This document shows positions 60,744 through 64,000 of a stretch of 64,000 nt of DNA, in pieces. The notes under the pieces were generated by a model that was not told where the DNA came from, did not search any database, and saw nothing but the letters and a program-made list of their open reading frames with translations. The translations under genes and the position numbers were made by a program. Each line of letters starts with the position of its first letter. Within the stretch, counting starts at the first letter, position 1. The stretch comes from Ga0077555 sp964500805 (GTDB taxonomy: Bacteria; Pseudomonadota; Alphaproteobacteria; Rhizobiales; Hyphomicrobiaceae), in the NCBI GenBank assembly GCA_964500805.1, contig CAZCQH010000025.1, positions 8,108 through 72,107 on the forward strand, given 5' to 3'.

Positions 60744-62726
60744 ATGCCCGACGTCACACTCACATTTCCGGATGGCAATACGCGCAAAGTGCCGGCCGGC
60801 ACGACCGGCCTGGATGTTGCCAAGTCGATCGCCCCGTCACTCGCCAAGCGCACGGTCGCGATGACGCTCGACGACGTTCTGGCCGATGCGGCTGATCCCA
60901 TCACCAAGGATGCCGAGATCAAATTCATCTCGCGCACGGACCCGGAAGCGCTGGAGCTGATCCGGCACGACTGCGCGCATGTCCTCGCCGAAGCCGTGCA
61001 GGATCTGTGGCCCGGCACGCAGGTGACTATCGGCCCCGTGATCGAGAACGGCTTCTACTACGACTTCCACAAGGCCGAGCCGTTCGTGCCGGACGATCTG
61101 CCGAAGATCGAAAAGCGCATGCGCGAGATCATCGCCAAGAACGCCCCGTTCACGAAGGAGCTCTGGAGCCGGGACAAGGCCAAGGACTACTTCCGCGCCA
61201 AGGGCGAACACTTCAAGGTGGAGCTGGTCGACGCCATACCGCCAGGCGAGGAGCTGAAGATCTACAAGCAGGGTGAGTGGCTGGATCTGTGCCGCGGGCC
61301 CCACATGACCTCGACGGGCCAGATCGGCAATGGCTTCAAGCTGATGCGCTTCTCCGGCAGCTATTGGCGTGGTGACGCGCAAGGCACCCAGCTGCAGCGC
61401 GTCTACGGAACTGCCTGGGCATCCGAGAAGGAGCTTGCCGACTATCTCCGCATGCTCGAGGAGGCCGAGAAGCGCGATCATCGCAAGCTCGGCCGCGAGA
61501 TGGATCTCTTCCATTTCCAGGAGGAAGGCCCCGGCACCGTGTTCTGGCATTCGAAGGGCTGGACGCTCTTCCAAAATCTGGTGTCGTACATGCGCCGCCG
61601 TTTGTCCGGCGACTACGAAGAGGTCAACGCACCGCAAGTTCTCGACAAGTCGCTCTGGGAGACATCCGGGCACTGGGGCTGGTATCAGGACAACATGTTC
61701 GCGGTGAAGTCTGCGGCGGCATTCGAGCACCCAGATGACGAGACCCGCGATCAGCGGGTCTTCGCGCTCAAGCCCATGAACTGCCCGGGCCATGTTCAGC
61801 TCTTCAAATTCGGGCTCAAGAGCTATCGCGACCTGCCGGTCAGGCTGGCCGAGTTCGGCTGCGTGCACCGCTACGAGCCGTCCGGCGCCTTGCATGGGCT
61901 GATGCGCGTCCGAGCCTTCACCCAGGACGATGCGCACGTGTTCTGCACGGAAGACCAGCTCGAGGCGGAAGTCCTGAAAATCAACGACCTGATGATGTCG
62001 GTCTACAAGGACTTCGGCTTCGAGGAAGTGCTGGTCAAGCTCGCGACACGGCCAGAGAAGCGGGTCGGCACGGACGCCATGTGGGATCACGCCGAAGGCA
62101 TCCTTCGCAAGGCGCTCGAGCGTATGGCCCGGTTGGACAACCGCATCAAGACGGGCGTCAACGAGGGAGAGGGCACGTTCTATGGGCCCAAGTTCGAATA
62201 CACGCTGCGTGACGCGATCGGCCGCGAGTGGCAATGCGGCACGACCCAGGTGGACTTCAACCTGCCGGCCCGCTTCGGCATCTTCTACATCGATGCCGAC
62301 GGCGAAAAGCGCCAACCGGTGATGGTGCATCGCGCGATCTGCGGCAGCCTCGAGCGCTTCACGGGCATTCTGCTCGAGAACTGCGCGGGCCATTTGCCGC
62401 TGTGGCTCGCGCCCGTGCAGGCCGTCGTCGCGACCATCGTGTCGGACGCCGACCAGTATGCTGGTGAGGTCGCAAAGCAGCTGCGCAAGGCCGGCCTCAG
62501 AACGGAGGTCGACCTCCGTAACGAGAAGATCAATTTGAAGGTGCGCGAGCATTCCCTGCAAAAGGTCCCCGTGCTGCTGGTCGTCGGCAAGCGTGAGGCG
62601 GAGGAACGCAAAGTTTCGATCCGCCGCCTCGGCTCCGACAAGAACACGGTGATGGGCCTCGACGAGGCCATCGCCGCCCTGAAGGCTGAAGCCGTCCCAC
62701 CCGATCTCGCAACAGCGCAGTCATGA
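60744..62726 (+). CDS. thrS: Threonyl-tRNA synthetase
   Basis: The 660-residue class II synthetase charges tRNA(Thr). Domains in order: the TGS domain (residues 1-60), the editing domain (HDCAHVLAEAVQDLWP near residue 74 and CRGPHM), the catalytic core with motif 2 (FGCVHRYEPSGALHGLMRVRAFTQDDAH), zinc-ligand region MNCPGHVQLF, motif 3 GSLERFTGILLEN, and the C-terminal anticodon-binding domain. AAGGAG before the ATG at 60744 decides the start. The length is normal. Confidence 0.97.
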   Translation: MPDVTLTFPDGNTRKVPAGTTGLDVAKSIAPSLAKRTVAMTLDDVLADAADPITKDAEIKFISRTDPEALELIRHDCAHVLAEAVQDLWPGTQVTIGPVIENGFYYDFHKAEPFVPDDLPKIEKRMREIIAKNAPFTKELWSRDKAKDYFRAKGEHFKVELVDAIPPGEELKIYKQGEWLDLCRGPHMTSTGQIGNGFKLMRFSGSYWRGDAQGTQLQRVYGTAWASEKELADYLRMLEEAEKRDHRKLGREMDLFHFQEEGPGTVFWHSKGWTLFQNLVSYMRRRLSGDYEEVNAPQVLDKSLWETSGHWGWYQDNMFAVKSAAAFEHPDDETRDQRVFALKPMNCPGHVQLFKFGLKSYRDLPVRLAEFGCVHRYEPSGALHGLMRVRAFTQDDAHVFCTEDQLEAEVLKINDLMMSVYKDFGFEEVLVKLATRPEKRVGTDAMWDHAEGILRKALERMARLDNRIKTGVNEGEGTFYGPKFEYTLRDAIGREWQCGTTQVDFNLPARFGIFYIDADGEKRQPVMVHRAICGSLERFTGILLENCAGHLPLWLAPVQAVVATIVSDADQYAGEVAKQLRKAGLRTEVDLRNEKINLKVREHSLQKVPVLLVVGKREAEERKVSIRRLGSDKNTVMGLDEAIAALKAEAVPPDLATAQS

Positions 62727-62754
62727 GGCCGGCGATCCTGCGCAGGAGCAGATC

Positions 62755-63243
62755 ATGAGCAAGCACGCATTGCCGCCTGGCACCGGCCTGCTGCCGCTTG
62801 CCGAGCTGACCGCAATGAGTGGCATCGAGCTGATTGCGAAGTGGCGCGATGGAACCCTGCCCCCGCCGCCAATCTGCGCGGTGCTCGATTTCCGGCTGGT
62901 GGAGGGCGAGCCGGGCCGCGTGGTGTTCGCCGGCCAGCCGTCGAAGCGGTTCTACAATCCGATCGGTACCGTGCACGGTGGCTGGATCGGCACGCTGCTC
63001 GATTCATGCATGGGCTGCGCGGTGCACACCACCCTCGAGCCAGGCGAGGCGTACACCACGGTCGAGTTCAAGGTGAACTTCGTGAAGGCCGTTACCGCGA
63101 GCAGCGGCGAGGTCCGCGCCGAAGGCAAGGTCACCTCCCGCGGCCGCCGCATTTCCACCTCGGAAGGCCGGCTTGTCGATGTAAAAGGCACTGTCCTGGC
63201 ACTTGGCACGACGACCTGCATGATCTTCCCGGCAGGCAGGTAA
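62755..63243 (+). CDS. PaaI-family hot-dog thioesterase
   Basis: The 162-residue protein has the PaaI thioesterase pattern: GTVHGGWIGTLLDSCMGCAVHTTLEPGEAYTTVEFKVNFVKAV. The D in TLLDSCMG is the probable catalytic residue. The enzyme hydrolyses acyl- or hydroxyphenylacetyl-CoA. It follows thrS by 28 bases, so it may be co-transcribed with it; it is 12 kb from the paa genes. Confidence 0.87.
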   Translation: MSKHALPPGTGLLPLAELTAMSGIELIAKWRDGTLPPPPICAVLDFRLVEGEPGRVVFAGQPSKRFYNPIGTVHGGWIGTLLDSCMGCAVHTTLEPGEAYTTVEFKVNFVKAVTASSGEVRAEGKVTSRGRRISTSEGRLVDVKGTVLALGTTTCMIFPAGR

Positions 63244-63270
63244 GCGAGGCAGGGTCCTCGACACATCGCC

Positions 63271-63492
63271 TCAGCGGCCCGAAAGCGGTCGGGAGTGCAC
63301 AGCAAGGCCCGCGAGCACGCGCAGCGGCTTGCCGGGGTCCGCGCTCAAGAGCTGAAGAGCGTTGCGGGTGCCGGTGCTGGTCTTGATGCCTGAGGACGGC
63401 GTCAAAGCGGGGATCAGCATGGCAAGGCACAGCAGAGCGGTCACGAGGCGCGGTTCTGCGGCAGACTTGCGAAATGTGCGCCCCGTCCTCAT
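63271..63492 (-). CDS. Small putative secreted protein
   Basis: A 73-residue frame with a hydrophobic signal-like segment (LVTALLCLAMLIPALTP at residues 16-32) and a short basic tail. AGGAG sits 6 bases before the ATG, which is better support than most small frames here have. No family was recognised, and it may be spurious. Confidence 0.4.
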   Translation of the reverse strand: MRTGRTFRKSAAEPRLVTALLCLAMLIPALTPSSGIKTSTGTRNALQLLSADPGKPLRVLAGLAVHSRPLSGR

Positions 63493-63602
63493 GACACGCT
63501 CCTGTGAAAGAGGTCTTTCACATGAGACGAGGATGCCTGGGTCACAGGTTCAAAGAAAATGCCGGCTTCGTATGGATTTCATAGGCGCAGCCGGCGGCCC
63601 GC

Positions 63603-64000
63603 TCACCCGCGTCCGCGGTAGGGCGCGACGCCCTGATCCGGCAGCCACACGCCTTTCGGCAGCGTGCCCGTCTGCCAGAACACATCGATCGGCATGCCGC
63701 CGCGCGGATACCAGTAGCCGCCGATGCGCAGGAAATGCGGCTCCAGCAGCTCGGCTACCCGCTTGCCGATCGCAACCGTACAGTCCTCGTGAAAGGCGCC
63801 GTGATTGCGAAACGAGCCGAGATAGAGCTTCAGCGACTTCGACTCGACCAGCCACTTCTTCGGCACGTAGTCGATGACGAGATGCGCGAAATCGGGCTGG
63901 CCCGTCACCGGGCAGAGCGAGGTGAACTCGGGCGCCGTGAAGCGGGCGACATAGTGCGTGTCGGCGTGCGGGTTCGGCACGCGATCCAGCACGGCGGCCT
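63603..64000 (-). CDS. queF: NADPH-dependent 7-cyano-7-deazaguanine reductase QueF (partial)
   Basis: QueF reduces preQ0 to preQ1 in queuosine synthesis. The active-site cysteine is in FTSLCPVTGQPDFAH and the NADPH motif is ESKSLKLYLGSFRNHGAFHED. The gene is cut by the window edge: the frame stays open to position 64000 and reads AVLDRVPNPHAD, which in relatives lies about 20 residues after the start. It is the short (YkvM-type) form. Confidence 0.93.
   Translation of the reverse strand, partial: AAVLDRVPNPHADTHYVARFTAPEFTSLCPVTGQPDFAHLVIDYVPKKWLVESKSLKLYLGSFRNHGAFHEDCTVAIGKRVAELLEPHFLRIGGYWYPRGGMPIDVFWQTGTLPKGVWLPDQGVAPYRGRG

Noticed and set aside
60837..62561. Open frame of 574 codons on the minus strand
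   Set aside because: It is fully antisense to thrS and has no recognisable fold.

Overview
The window looks like a chromosomal segment of a GC-rich alphaproteobacterium, most likely in the order Hyphomicrobiales (Rhizobiales). This rests on the overall gene style: a DUF2842 protein, an NdvA-like glucan exporter, DUF817, a rhizobial-type UvrD, and a sulfur-oxidising sHdr operon of the Hyphomicrobium arrangement. No rRNA, tRNA, CRISPR array, phage or complete insertion sequence was seen. The right edge cuts through queF.

The most coherent region is 3.8-19.6 kb. It begins with an sHdr gene set in the order hdrC1, (VOC protein, MGMT-like protein), hdrB1, (Uma2 nuclease), hdrA, hyp, hdrC2, hdrB2. 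A single-domain lipoate-binding protein (lbpA) lies 1.6 kb beyond hdrB2 on the other strand. In known sHdr organisms these parts oxidise LbpA-bound sulfane sulfur in the cytoplasm. Divergent from lbpA is a complete coenzyme F420 operon: F420 reductase, cofE, cofD, and one very long gene that fuses CofC, CofG and CofH. The sHdr genes are interrupted by accessory genes and by four kinds of repeat: a palindromic element between hdrA and hyp, a perfect 26-bp palindrome inside hyp, an 11-copy 7-bp tandem repeat before hdrC2, and smaller inverted repeats around the accessory genes.

Region 19.7-29 kb holds transport and assorted catabolic genes: a TauD-type dioxygenase, an MsbA-like exporter, two oligopeptide-type ABC permeases without partners, two MaoC-like proteins, a sulfotransferase, a TctC/Bug binding protein and DUF817. 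Region 29-43 kb carries DUF2231, a PQQ-type sorbosone dehydrogenase lipoprotein, UvrD, a DHA2 exporter, a second TauD protein, DUF188, an FAH-family hydrolase, an NdvA-like exporter, a SnoaL-like protein, a lone TRAP binding protein, and an unexplained 0.7-kb gap.

Region 43-60 kb is mostly aromatic and acid catabolism. It has an amidohydrolase, an FAH-family hydrolase, a secreted DUF900 hydrolase, the paaABCDE phenylacetyl-CoA epoxidase operon, a lipoprotein, an SDR, a duplicated-domain CoA-transferase, an alpha/beta hydrolase, a DAO-type oxidase, a periplasmic cyclase-family protein and an MBL hydrolase. Region 60-64 kb is housekeeping: a Sel1-like periplasmic protein, thrS, a PaaI-type thioesterase, a small secreted ORF and partial queF.

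Several dispersed repeats recur: the GGGGTCAGACCC palindrome (9.4, 13.0 and 52.3-52.5 kb), a GGTGCCTGGC family, and a 200-bp inverted pair at 13.1 and 31.2 kb. Functions come from motif recognition by eye. No similarity search was run.
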